55,806 nucleotides of DNA from Lachnospiraceae bacterium. Lineage in GTDB: Bacteria; Bacillota; Clostridia; Lachnospirales; Lachnospiraceae. The stretch is taken from NCBI GenBank assembly GCA_910575605.1, contig CAJTEW010000022.1, forward strand, positions 1-55,806, written 5' to 3'. This document shows positions 33,745-41,453 of the stretch, piece after piece. Position 1 is the first letter of the stretch. Every line of letters begins with the position of its first letter. Both the position numbers and the translations under genes were made by a program. Under the pieces are notes generated by a model. The model was not told the DNA's origin. It worked only from the letters and a program-made list of their open reading frames with translations, and made no database searches.

Positions 33745-34674
33745 TTAACTAATTAATGTACCTGTTTTTCCCTTCAAAGCATCAGAAAGCCTATCAAAGG
33801 AAGTAATAAGGGCATTTCTCCCTTTTCTTTTCTCGATAAAATCCACCGACGCCCGAAACTTTGGAAGCATATTGTAGACACCAAAATGTCCTTCATCCAT
33901 GTATTTCTTAGCCTGCTCCACAGTGATTTCACCAAGCTCCTCCTCATTTGGACGGCCCATATTAATCTTCACCTTTTCTACGCTGGTCAGGATAATAAGC
34001 TGATCCGCATCTATCTCTTCCGCCATCCTGCCTGCTGCCAGATCCTTCTCAATAACTGCACTGGCACCCTTTAAATGGTTGTCCTGCATCAGAACTGGAA
34101 TACCGCCTCCGCCGCAGGCAATTACCACCTGTCCTGCATCCAAAAGTGCATTAATCGCGTCTATCTCTATAATACTTACGGGATTTGGAGCCGATACAAT
34201 TCTTCTAAATCCTTTACCTGGTTCCTCCACAACATAATTCCCTTTTTTACGCTCAATGTGAGCCTCTTCTGTATTCATGTATCTTCCCAGAACCTTTGTA
34301 GGCGTATAAAAGGCCTCGTCATACGGGTCAACAACTACCTGTGTAAGGATAGTACTGATCGTCCTAAAAATTCCTCTGTTTAAGAGCTCCTCACGGATAA
34401 TATTCTGCAAATCATAACCAATATATCCCTGACTCATGGCAGAACACACAGACATGGGAGCCGCCGTGTAATCCTCATGCTGCTTTGCAAACTCATTTAG
34501 TGCTGTATGTATCATACCTACCTGGGGTGCATTGCTATGAGTAATGGCAACCTGATAGCCTTCTTCAATCAAATCTGCAATTGTAACTGCCGATCTCTTA
34601 ACCGCAACCATCTGCTCTGGCAGGGTCGTTCCAAGCGCCCGGTGTCCAAGTGCGACAACGACTCGTTTCTTCAT
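33745..34674 (-). CDS. arcC: Carbamate kinase (variant motif branch)
   Basis: The 309-residue protein matches carbamate kinase along its whole length (QVVIACGGGGIPV, then LIILTSVEKVKINMGRP). These enzymes transfer phosphate between carbamoyl phosphate and ADP to make ATP. Two anion-binding motifs differ from the usual form: GGNAL reads GHRAL (10-14) and THGNGPQVG reads THSNAPQVG (45-53). The gene is alone, without arginine deiminase or ornithine carbamoyltransferase neighbours. The substrate source is unknown. Confidence 0.85.
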   Translation of the reverse strand: MKKRVVVALGHRALGTTLPEQMVAVKRSAVTIADLIEEGYQVAITHSNAPQVGMIHTALNEFAKQHEDYTAAPMSVCSAMSQGYIGYDLQNIIREELLNRGIFRTISTILTQVVVDPYDEAFYTPTKVLGRYMNTEEAHIERKKGNYVVEEPGKGFRRIVSAPNPVSIIEIDAINALLDAGQVVIACGGGGIPVLMQDNHLKGASAVIEKDLAAGRMAEEIDADQLIILTSVEKVKINMGRPNEEELGEITVEQAKKYMDEGHFGVYNMLPKFRASVDFIEKRKGRNALITSFDRLSDALKGKTGTLIS

Positions 34675-34711
34675 AATCTGTATCCTCCTAGAATTCTTTA
34701 CAAGTGGTTTT

Positions 34712-34740
34712 ATTATAGCATGCGTTGCACTATTTCACAA
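34712..34740 (-). promoter_or_regulatory. Promoter of the carbamate kinase gene
   Basis: TTGTGA (34735-34740) and TATAAT (34712-34717) on the minus strand with a 17-bp spacer, 38 bp ahead of the start codon. Confidence 0.7.
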
Positions 34741-34857
34741 TTTTTTATTGGTCCCTGTCAAATTTTTATTTTATGACAGTATAATATATAGTATAATACA
34801 AGAGTTAAATATTCTTGCATTAAGATATTAGGAAAATCAGGAAGTGAGGAATCAACT

Positions 34858-35388
34858 ATGAAAAAATGTATTTTAAAGATACTGCTTTGTACCATATCCA
34901 CCGGATTGTTGGCCGGCTGCGGGCATGCTGCAGATATCGGAAAAGAAAAAGCCGCTAAAATCGCTCTTGATGATGCCGGACTTTCAGAAGCAAATGTCAC
35001 TCGTCTATACATTTCTAAAGATAACGACGACGGCACTATTCTCTATGAAGTGAATTTCACTGCCGAAAATATGGAGTATGAGTATGAAATACAGGCATCT
35101 GACGGAAATATTCTGAGCACAGATTATGAAAGTATCAATACTCTTGTCACAAAAAACCAGCAGGAAACTAGCAGCAGGAAGCAGGCAAAGATTACAATAG
35201 AAGAAGCTTCCAGACTGGCATTGGACCGTGTTCCGGGTGCCTCCGGGGAAGATATCAGGATTGAGCTTGATTACGATGACGGCCTTTATAAATACGAAGG
35301 GGACATCATTTTTGAACAGAAGGAATATGAATTTGAAATTGATGCTGATACTGGGGAATTCCTGGAATGGAGTGAAGCACGCATATAA
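34858..35388 (+). CDS. PepSY-domain lipoprotein
   Basis: The 176-residue protein has a lipoprotein signal peptide with lipobox LLAGC (Cys near residue 21) and two PepSY-like repeats, each ending in a beta-strand pair plus a D-x-x-x-G-x-[IF] turn: IQASDGNILS and IDADTGEFLEW. PepSY domains are thought to inhibit or chaperone proteases at the cell surface. It is divergent from arcC and stands alone. Confidence 0.87.
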   Translation: MKKCILKILLCTISTGLLAGCGHAADIGKEKAAKIALDDAGLSEANVTRLYISKDNDDGTILYEVNFTAENMEYEYEIQASDGNILSTDYESINTLVTKNQQETSSRKQAKITIEEASRLALDRVPGASGEDIRIELDYDDGLYKYEGDIIFEQKEYEFEIDADTGEFLEWSEARI

Positions 35389-35514
35389 ACAGGCAGGCAA
35401 AGAAATGCTTCAAAAGGCTCATAGAGGGCATGATGAAACGGGCACAGGGCATACAACACACAAAAATGCTGTTCCCTGTTATATCCAGAAATTCAGCATT
35501 CTAAAATCCCGCTT

Positions 35515-36234
35515 TCAGAGCCCCTTCATCATGCGTGTGGACATCATACAGGTTTCTCCATTGGTAAAATAGAGAATTCGGTTTTTTACATCTACTTCTT
35601 TTATATTATTTTTATTTACCAGAAATGATCGATGGCAGCGCACAAAGTAATCGCCTAATGTACTTGTTAGTTCTTTCATAGTACTGGAAAATTCAATTTG
35701 ACGCTCTTTCGCATGGAGAATAACTTTATGGACGTTACTAGAAGTCTCAAAAAAGAGAATATCATCATAATCTACGCCGATTTTTCGTCCACCGATTTCA
35801 ATCGTATATACCTTATGTGTCTTGTTGGTCTCGAGCGTATGGCGTTCCATTGCCTTTAACAGGCATTCTCTGATTTTCACTTTCGCTTCAGCAGGGTTGT
35901 CTTTTAATATAAAATCCATTGCCTCTACTCGATATTGGAAGGTCATGTAGCTTAGTTCAGAATGCGCGGTTATGAATATGATAAAACCACGGGGATCAAA
36001 CAATCTGATTTGTTGTGCCAGTTTCATTCCGTTCATATTGCTGTTCAGGTCAATATCAAGGAAATAAATACCTGTGTTCTGACTGGTCTTAACCTTTTCC
36101 AGCAGCATGTAAGGATCTTCGGCATCTGAAACAAGCTGCATATCCAGTTCTTCTATCAGCACAGTATTTTGAATGGTTTGTACGATAATTTGCCGCTGTG
36201 CGGTATTATCTTCACATACAAAAATGTTCAGCAT
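35515..36234 (-). CDS. LytTR response regulator (AgrA-like)
   Basis: The 239-residue protein has a receiver domain (acidic pair in VCEDN, phosphoacceptor Asp in GIYFLDIDL) and a C-terminal LytTR DNA-binding domain (about 140-239) with FFETSSNVHKVILHAK and FVRCHRSFLVNKNNI. It is 6 bp after the GHKL kinase gene and pairs with it. This is the regulator type used in peptide quorum sensing and bacteriocin control. The 58-residue membrane peptide at 37755 is a natural candidate for its regulon. Confidence 0.92.
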   Translation of the reverse strand: MLNIFVCEDNTAQRQIIVQTIQNTVLIEELDMQLVSDAEDPYMLLEKVKTSQNTGIYFLDIDLNSNMNGMKLAQQIRLFDPRGFIIFITAHSELSYMTFQYRVEAMDFILKDNPAEAKVKIRECLLKAMERHTLETNKTHKVYTIEIGGRKIGVDYDDILFFETSSNVHKVILHAKERQIEFSSTMKELTSTLGDYFVRCHRSFLVNKNNIKEVDVKNRILYFTNGETCMMSTRMMKGL

Positions 36235-36240
36235 ATTATG

Positions 36241-37536
36241 TTACTCCTCTCTGGAAAAAAGCTCCATATGCTGTGTGAAACAGTCATATTTCATCGTTGT
36301 TTCCAGCAGCACATTGTCATAGGAACTAATAATTTTCTGAGCGTTGGCAAGCCCAATTCCCTGATGTCCGGTCTTTGTACTAAAGCCTTTTTGCTTCAGC
36401 TTATGCAGCAGTGCGCCGTTATCCCGAAACCGATTGCTTATTGTGATTGATACACCGTCTTTATTTTGAATAATATTTAAGCCTATTTGTGGTTGTTCCA
36501 CTGTAGGCGCAGCTTCAATTGCATTGTCTAAAAAGATTCCCAGTATTCTGGCAAGGTCTACGGTATCTATCAGAAAACTGTCCACTCTGTCAGGAATGTC
36601 AATCGTGACATCAATCCCTGACTCATGGGCGTAAATCATTTTTGCGGAGAGCAGGCTTTTAATTTCCAGCACACCGATATTGCTAAGCTGGTTCAGCTTA
36701 TAATCACCTTGATCAATCAGACTCTTTGTTGGGAAGATTTTATTTTCAAAAAAATTCTTTAATTCGCCCATATCACCATTTTCAATATAGCCATACAAAG
36801 AAAGCAAAATGTTAACATAATCATGTTTAAAGGAACGCAGGCTATTATACATGACTTCCAAATTATGTGTATAGTCCTGTAAATCCTGCAATGCTTTCTG
36901 CTTTGCCTCTGTCTGTATTTGTTCCAGCCAGGAACGGCGCATAGCCAGAAGCAAAAAAAGCATAACAAGCATATACCCTGAAATATGTAAGGCATTATTA
37001 TATATCATTCTGCCGATCGAGCCATTTTGTCCCGGAATCAAATTATCGAACAAATAGATTGTTATAAGGAGCAGTAATGCGGCATCAATCAAATACCACG
37101 TCTGCGAAAGGCGTAAGATCCCTTTGCCTGGCAATAATAGCTTTATAATAAGCCTGCCACAAAACAGCGTAATAAAATGAAACAGTAAAATGTGAATCAT
37201 CCTGACGACGAAAGAAACATACTGCTGATTAATGAAAGACAGGGGGATCAGCATATGCAGAAAATTTGTCAGAAAATTGTCTGTCACGATGGTAAGTACA
37301 CATCCAATCATACCCATACAAACATTCTGGGCTGCGGTATCCCGGTAAACAGCCAATCCATAAATACAGACTGCCGCCAGAATACCAAAGAGGCCATATG
37401 GGATACAGGACAGGAGCGTTACAGGCATCCCGGCAAGCAGCAGCAGCATATAAAGTACGATAAACGCTTTTAAACTCATACGTTTGGGCCACACATTACG
37501 AATAGCAAGAGAAAGCTGAAAAAAAGACAACAGCAT
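36241..37536 (-). CDS. GHKL sensor kinase (AgrC/BlpH-like)
   Basis: Using the ATG at 37536 (MLLSFFQLSL, after AAGGAGGAA) the protein has 431 residues. It has five to seven N-terminal membrane spans up to ~210, then the dimerisation helix with phosphoacceptor His in SFKHDYVNILLSLYGY, and a GHKL ATPase with N-box FLDNAIEAAP and GIGLANAQKII. The open frame continues upstream through the promoter, so the longer start is rejected. No AgrB or AgrD gene is next to it, so the signal peptide is not obvious. Confidence 0.9.
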   Translation of the reverse strand: MLLSFFQLSLAIRNVWPKRMSLKAFIVLYMLLLLAGMPVTLLSCIPYGLFGILAAVCIYGLAVYRDTAAQNVCMGMIGCVLTIVTDNFLTNFLHMLIPLSFINQQYVSFVVRMIHILLFHFITLFCGRLIIKLLLPGKGILRLSQTWYLIDAALLLLITIYLFDNLIPGQNGSIGRMIYNNALHISGYMLVMLFLLLAMRRSWLEQIQTEAKQKALQDLQDYTHNLEVMYNSLRSFKHDYVNILLSLYGYIENGDMGELKNFFENKIFPTKSLIDQGDYKLNQLSNIGVLEIKSLLSAKMIYAHESGIDVTIDIPDRVDSFLIDTVDLARILGIFLDNAIEAAPTVEQPQIGLNIIQNKDGVSITISNRFRDNGALLHKLKQKGFSTKTGHQGIGLANAQKIISSYDNVLLETTMKYDCFTQHMELFSREE

Positions 37537-37572
37537 TTCAATAGATTCCTCCTTTCGAATTTTACCTCCCTG

Positions 37573-37601
37573 ATTATACTGTATGTAATTCTTTGTATCA
37601 A
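37573..37601 (-). promoter_or_regulatory. Promoter of the GHKL/LytTR operon
   Basis: TTGATA (37596-37601) and TATAAT (37573-37578) on the minus strand, spacer 17 bp. It lies inside the longest open frame of the kinase, which supports the shorter kinase start. Confidence 0.8.
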
Positions 37602-37754
37602 GCTCTGCTCTGCGAAAATGATGAATAACTGCATACTTCGTAGGAAAAAAATGCACTTATTTACAGAATGGAGTATTTTATGACTATTTAAAGAGAATTG
37701 TTGTTTTCGCTGATATACTAAATATATATTTGTTTTGGAAGGAGATATAAAGTT

Positions 37755-37931
37755 ATGAAATGTTTTTTTAAAGGAGCTGCTATAACAGCAGCAATACTGA
37801 TTGTATTTATAGCAGTCAATATGTTCTGCAATATGAAAGGCATTAACTTAGATTCGGTATCAAATGGTGCAGTGATAGCAGTTTGTGCTATGTTGATTTA
37901 CCAAAGTTTGACCAAGAATAATAAAGAATAA
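37755..37931 (+). CDS. 58-residue membrane peptide next to the Agr-like system
   Basis: A perfect GGAAGGAGATA site precedes an ATG opening MKCFFKGAAITAAILIVF. The product has two hydrophobic helices (~8-26 and ~41-51) joined by a short loop (MKGINLDSVSN) and ends in polar TKNNKE. It has two Cys in or beside the first helix but no leader with a double-Gly site and no AgrD-like thiolactone core, so it is not an obvious bacteriocin or pheromone. Its position, divergent from a LytTR/GHKL pair, suggests co-regulation. Function unknown. Confidence 0.75.
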   Translation: MKCFFKGAAITAAILIVFIAVNMFCNMKGINLDSVSNGAVIAVCAMLIYQSLTKNNKE

Positions 37932-38089
37932 CATAAAAATAACGGACGCAGGTGCGTAAGACATTTTTTCGAGAGTATAATTCCCAGTTAGCCAGTCTAT
38001 AATCAAGACTTCACCAAAAATATATTCTTCTATAGTTAAAGTCTATTGAATTATCAATGTGCTTTGCATCCTTTTTATTAAAGCCACTG

Positions 38090-38111
38090 AAAAAGCCCCA
38101 TAAAATGGGGC
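38090..38111 (-). terminator. Terminator after tRNA-Pro
   Basis: Seven-base arms GCCCCAT/ATGGGGC (38095-38101, 38105-38111) with a T-run on the minus strand, directly after the tRNA 3' end. Confidence 0.8.
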
Positions 38112-38116
38112 CAAAA

Positions 38117-38191
38117 TCGGGGTAACAGGATTCGAACCTGCGACCTCACGGCCCCCAGCCGTGCGCTCTAACCAAACTGAGCCATACCCCG
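38117..38191 (-). tRNA. tRNA-Pro (anticodon GGG)
   Basis: On the minus strand a 75-nt cloverleaf is visible: acceptor CGGGGTA/TACCCCG with discriminator A, D-stem GCTC/GAGC, anticodon stem CACGG/CCGTG with loop CTGGGGG (GGG at positions 34-36), and T-arm CAGGTTCGAATCCTG. CCA is not encoded. A promoter is at 38200-38228 and a terminator follows. Reads CCC and CCU proline codons. Confidence 0.93.
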
Positions 38192-38199
38192 ATAATATT

Positions 38200-38228
38200 A
38201 TTTTATCGAATTACGTCGAAGAATGCAA
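38200..38228 (-). promoter_or_regulatory. Promoter of tRNA-Pro
   Basis: TTGCAT (38223-38228) and TAAAAT (38200-38205) with a 17-bp spacer on the minus strand, about 9 bp before the tRNA 5' end. Confidence 0.7.
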
Positions 38229-38347
38229 GTATAAATTTTAACAATTTACATCACAATTTTTATTACCTTATTATTACTATTTATACTTCCCAATTTATGC
38301 TAATATAAACTTATATAGTAAAAAGTTATGCAAAAGGAGATTATATT

Positions 38348-39148
38348 ATGAGAATAATTGTAATTGCTCCCAGAGGGAAAATGGGGAAATTAATTACACA
38401 GGCAGCAGCCTCACGAAGTGATATGCAGCTTATCGCCGGAGTTGCTCCGAAAGGCCGGGACTATATAGGAAAGGACCTTGGCATAGCAGCTATGGTTGGG
38501 AAAGAGCTAGGCGTACCTGTTGTAGACGAGCTTGAAAGTGTAATTGCCGGCTGTGATGTCATCATTGATTTCTCTACAAAAGAAATGGCAATGGAGGTTC
38601 TAGAGCTTGCTGTTACACACAAAAAGGCGCTTGTATGCGGTACTACCGGCTTCACCCCGGCACAAATGCAGCGCTTCCATGATGCTGCCGCATATATACC
38701 GATGCTGTATGCTGCCAACACCTCCAAACTTGTAAATATCATGAACAAGCTTTTGGAGCTTGTAGCCGCAACTGTCGGCGAAGAACTGGACATTGAAATT
38801 CTTGAAATGCATGACCAGTGGAAAAAGGATTCTCCAAGCGGAACATCCAAAGAAATGGGTGAGATTATGGCCCATGCTTTGGGAAAGCAGCTGTCCGACG
38901 TGGCAGTCTATGGAAGAGAAGGCGCCTCACCACGTGAAAAGGGTACCATTGGCTATCATTCGCTGCGTGCCGGAAATATTCCCAGCAGCCATACCGTATA
39001 TTTCGGCGGAATGGGAGAACGCCTGGAAATCACCCACCACGCCTACAACTGGGAGTGTTTCGCCAGTGGCGCCTGCGACTGTGCCGCTTTTCTTTACGGA
39101 AAGGCACCCGGATTTTATACCATAAAGGATGTGTTAAATTTTTCATAA
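38348..39148 (+). CDS. dapB: Divergent dihydrodipicolinate reductase (DapB-family)
   Basis: The 266-residue protein aligns to DapB in both the dinucleotide-binding and catalytic halves, with CGTTGFT (97-103) and the signature EMHDQWKKDSPSGTS (153-167). DapB makes tetrahydrodipicolinate for lysine and cell wall synthesis. Differences from the usual pattern: the nucleotide loop is APRGKMG instead of GxxGxMG, the usual His-His pair is His-Asp, and the APNFS-type segment reads AANTS (122-126). The catalytic Lys and SGT are kept. No dapA is adjacent. It may be a bona fide but divergent DapB or a paralogue with another imine substrate. Confidence 0.78.
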   Translation: MRIIVIAPRGKMGKLITQAAASRSDMQLIAGVAPKGRDYIGKDLGIAAMVGKELGVPVVDELESVIAGCDVIIDFSTKEMAMEVLELAVTHKKALVCGTTGFTPAQMQRFHDAAAYIPMLYAANTSKLVNIMNKLLELVAATVGEELDIEILEMHDQWKKDSPSGTSKEMGEIMAHALGKQLSDVAVYGREGASPREKGTIGYHSLRAGNIPSSHTVYFGGMGERLEITHHAYNWECFASGACDCAAFLYGKAPGFYTIKDVLNFS

Positions 39149-39225
39149 AGTATTGCTTTCTTCTCTGGCAGGAAGTATAATTGTATTAACTAAATAATAC
39201 AATTTATTTTATGAGGAGGTCCACT

Positions 39226-39537
39226 ATGATACTGGTAAACACAGATTATATCCCCGGGAAAGATTTTGAGATGATAGGATTGGTGCGTGGAACCATGATT
39301 CAGTCTGTACATGTAGGAAAGGACATTATGAACAGCTTCCGTACACTTGTAGGCGGAGAGCTCACCTCTTACACAGAGATGATGAACGAGGCAAGAGCCA
39401 CTGCCACAAAAAGAATGGCTGATGATGCTGCCTCTATGGGCGCTGATGCGGTAATCAATATCCGCTATGCCTCCAGCCAGGTTATGCAGGGCGCCGCAGA
39501 GATTATGGCATATGGAACGGCAGTAAAGTTTGTGTAA
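39226..39537 (+). CDS. YbjQ/DUF74-family protein
   Basis: The 103-residue protein from MILVNTDYIPG (after GAGGAGG) matches the YbjQ family: GLVRGTMIQSVHVGKDI, GGELTSYTEMM and GADAVINIRY. These form pentamers of unknown role, often called heavy-metal-binding-domain proteins. A palindromic repeat follows. Confidence 0.9.
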   Translation: MILVNTDYIPGKDFEMIGLVRGTMIQSVHVGKDIMNSFRTLVGGELTSYTEMMNEARATATKRMADDAASMGADAVINIRYASSQVMQGAAEIMAYGTAVKFV

Positions 39538-39548
39538 GTCAGGACGCA

Positions 39549-39578
39549 GGACGGGGTATTTTTAAAAATACCCCGTCC
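39549..39578. repeat. Short palindromic repeat, copy 5
   Basis: A perfect 30-bp palindrome, arms GGACGGGGTATTTTT and AAAAATACCCCGTCC. It uses the GGACGGGG end of copies 1, 3 and 4 and the GGGTATTTTTAA segment of copy 2. It lies between the convergent ybjQ-like and trxA genes and can act as a terminator for both. Confidence 0.85.
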
Positions 39579-39586
39579 CCAAATAC

Positions 39587-39895
39587 CTATTTTAGCATAT
39601 CTAATATTTCATTTTTCGGCTTCGCTCCAACCTCACGTTTAACCGCCTCACCGTCTTTAAATACAATCAGTGTCGGAATAGACATAACCTTATACTGCTT
39701 TGCAAGCTCTTTCTCGCTGTCTACATCTACCTTTCCGACTTTTGCATCTGTAACCTCTCCTGCGATTTCCTCAATTACCGGCCCTACCATCTGGCACGGA
39801 CCGCACCAGGCTGCCCAGAAGTCTACAAGTACAGGAACTTTGGATTCTAATACCTCTTCCTTAAAATTATCTTTTGTTAAATGTATTGCTGCCAT
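39587..39895 (-). CDS. trxA: Thioredoxin
   Basis: The 102-residue protein is a standard thioredoxin with active site WCGPC (30-34), the buried Asp in LVDFWA, and the cis-Pro region MSIPTLIVFKDGE. It reduces disulfides in the cytoplasm. It ends just before palindromic repeat copy 5. No reductase gene is adjacent. Confidence 0.95.
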   Translation of the reverse strand: MAAIHLTKDNFKEEVLESKVPVLVDFWAAWCGPCQMVGPVIEEIAGEVTDAKVGKVDVDSEKELAKQYKVMSIPTLIVFKDGEAVKREVGAKPKNEILDMLK

Positions 39896-40001
39896 ATTTA
39901 TTATCTTCCTTTCTATTCAGATTTTCTGTATATATTCTTATTATACACGATTTCCATGAAATTACTATACTATCATCATTTTTTCTCTAATGATTAAGTA
40001 C

Positions 40002-40478
40002 TTAAACTTCCAAAGCCTTCCCGTCAAGCGCCGCTGATATTAGCTTATCATGCCCGTCATAAACTAGCTTCAAGGAGAAAAACTCTCTGTCCTCATCTAT
40101 CAGCCGGAAAAATATCTTATCTCCTTCCCAGATATTGAGCTTATACAACTCCTTTTTATCCACCCACTCAAGCTCCCCCTCATCACAGCTGCAAAGTACG
40201 CCCTCAAATCCATCTGCAGTAAAAAGAGACATATATTCTGTCACCCCGTTTCCTGACACGAAGGTTACAAGTCCTCTGTACCGATAAGAGGTAAGTATAT
40301 AGCCAGTCTCCTCCCGTACCTCCCGAAGCAAGCATTCCTCCGGACTTTCATCCGCCTCAAAATGTCCTCCTACTCCAATCCATTTATCTTTATTCACATC
40401 ATTTTTCTTAACCGTGCGGTGAAGCATCAAATATTTCCCATCACGTTCAATATAACAAAGTGTGCTAAGCCCTGCCAT
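40002..40478 (-). CDS. Nudix hydrolase (MutT/8-oxo-dGTPase-like)
   Basis: The 158-residue protein carries a complete Nudix box at 38-60: GGHFEADESPEECL then LREVREETGY, with the metal-binding REXXEE. The opening STLCYIERDGKYLMLHR resembles the mutator-type nucleotide-pool cleaners. The exact substrate is not predictable. It is divergent from the Rlu gene at 40566. Confidence 0.88.
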   Translation of the reverse strand: MAGLSTLCYIERDGKYLMLHRTVKKNDVNKDKWIGVGGHFEADESPEECLLREVREETGYILTSYRYRGLVTFVSGNGVTEYMSLFTADGFEGVLCSCDEGELEWVDKKELYKLNIWEGDKIFFRLIDEDREFFSLKLVYDGHDKLISAALDGKALEV

Positions 40479-40565
40479 CCCTTTTATCCTCCGCTTCTAT
40501 TTCCAATTCTGCCTGGAAATGTTATACTATATACCTATCTTACAGTAATCACAGGAGAAATGCAA

Positions 40566-41453
40566 ATGAACCGCACTATTGAATACAAAATAGGCCCTGG
40601 GTCAGAAGGACTTAGAATCGAACAGTTTTTAAAAAGAAAAGGCTATTCCTCCCAGAACCTGTCCGAAATCAAGCGTATGCCTAAGAGCGTGCTTGTAAAT
40701 GGCAGACATTGTTATATGCGGGATATATTAAGATCCGGCGTTCAGCTTACCGTACATATACAGGAAACAAAATACTCGAAGCACATCCCGCCGGTAAAGC
40801 TCCCTCTTTCCATTTTGTACGAGGATGAAGATATCCTCATCCTTAACAAGCCGGCCGGCATGCCTACCCATCCATCTATGAATAATTATACAAATACACT
40901 TGCCAATTCACTTGCATGGTACTATCAGCAGCAGAACAAGCCCTTTATCTTCCGCTGCTCTAACCGGCTAGACAGAGATACATCTGGTGTTACAGTTATA
41001 GCCAAGCATCTTGTCAGCGGAAATATTCTTTCCCGTCAGACCTTCCGCCGGGAAATCCACCGGGAGTATCTCGCAATCGTGCGCGGAAAGGTAACTCCTT
41101 CTTCCGGAACTATCTGCGCACCTCTTGCCAGAAAGCCCGGAACAATTATTGAACGCACAGTAGACTTTGAAAAAGGAGAGACCGCCATTACCCATTATCA
41201 GCTTGTAAAAGAAACAAATGGGCACAGCCTTGTTTCCCTACGTCTGGAAACAGGCCGCACCCATCAAATTCGTATTCACATGAAATATGCAGGCTTTCCT
41301 CTTATCGGTGATTACCTCTATAATCCAGATATGAAATGGATAAGCCGCCAGGCCCTCCATTCACATAAGATTTCTTTCTCGCACCCCATAACAGGGGAAC
41401 ACATGGAATTTACCGCCCCTCTCCCTGAGGATATGAAGGCAGTTTTAATCTAA
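40566..41453 (+). CDS. RluA/RluD-family pseudouridine synthase
   Basis: The 295-residue protein from MNRTIEYKIGP (after CAGGAG) has an N-terminal S4-like RNA-binding region (~14-75) and the catalytic domain: LNKPAGMPTHPS, NRLDRDTSGV with the catalytic Asp, and LETGRTHQIRIHM. It modifies uridines in rRNA or tRNA. The upstream extension of the frame overlaps the Nudix gene and is rejected. Its 3' end overlaps the convergent hybrid kinase gene by 9 bp. Confidence 0.92.
   Translation: MNRTIEYKIGPGSEGLRIEQFLKRKGYSSQNLSEIKRMPKSVLVNGRHCYMRDILRSGVQLTVHIQETKYSKHIPPVKLPLSILYEDEDILILNKPAGMPTHPSMNNYTNTLANSLAWYYQQQNKPFIFRCSNRLDRDTSGVTVIAKHLVSGNILSRQTFRREIHREYLAIVRGKVTPSSGTICAPLARKPGTIIERTVDFEKGETAITHYQLVKETNGHSLVSLRLETGRTHQIRIHMKYAGFPLIGDYLYNPDMKWISRQALHSHKISFSHPITGEHMEFTAPLPEDMKAVLI

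Noticed and set aside
37536-37656. A 471-residue form of the GHKL kinase
   Set aside because: The extension runs through a perfect TTGATA-17-TATAAT promoter, and a good ribosome site precedes the ATG at 37536.
8924-39578. The repeated palindromes as a CRISPR array
   Set aside because: Copies are kilobases apart, are complete hairpins rather than short direct repeats, and there are no regular spacers or cas genes.
40362-40565. An N-terminal extension of the Rlu pseudouridine synthase
   Set aside because: It is antisense to the Nudix gene, and CAGGAG precedes the ATG at 40566 where S4-domain similarity begins.
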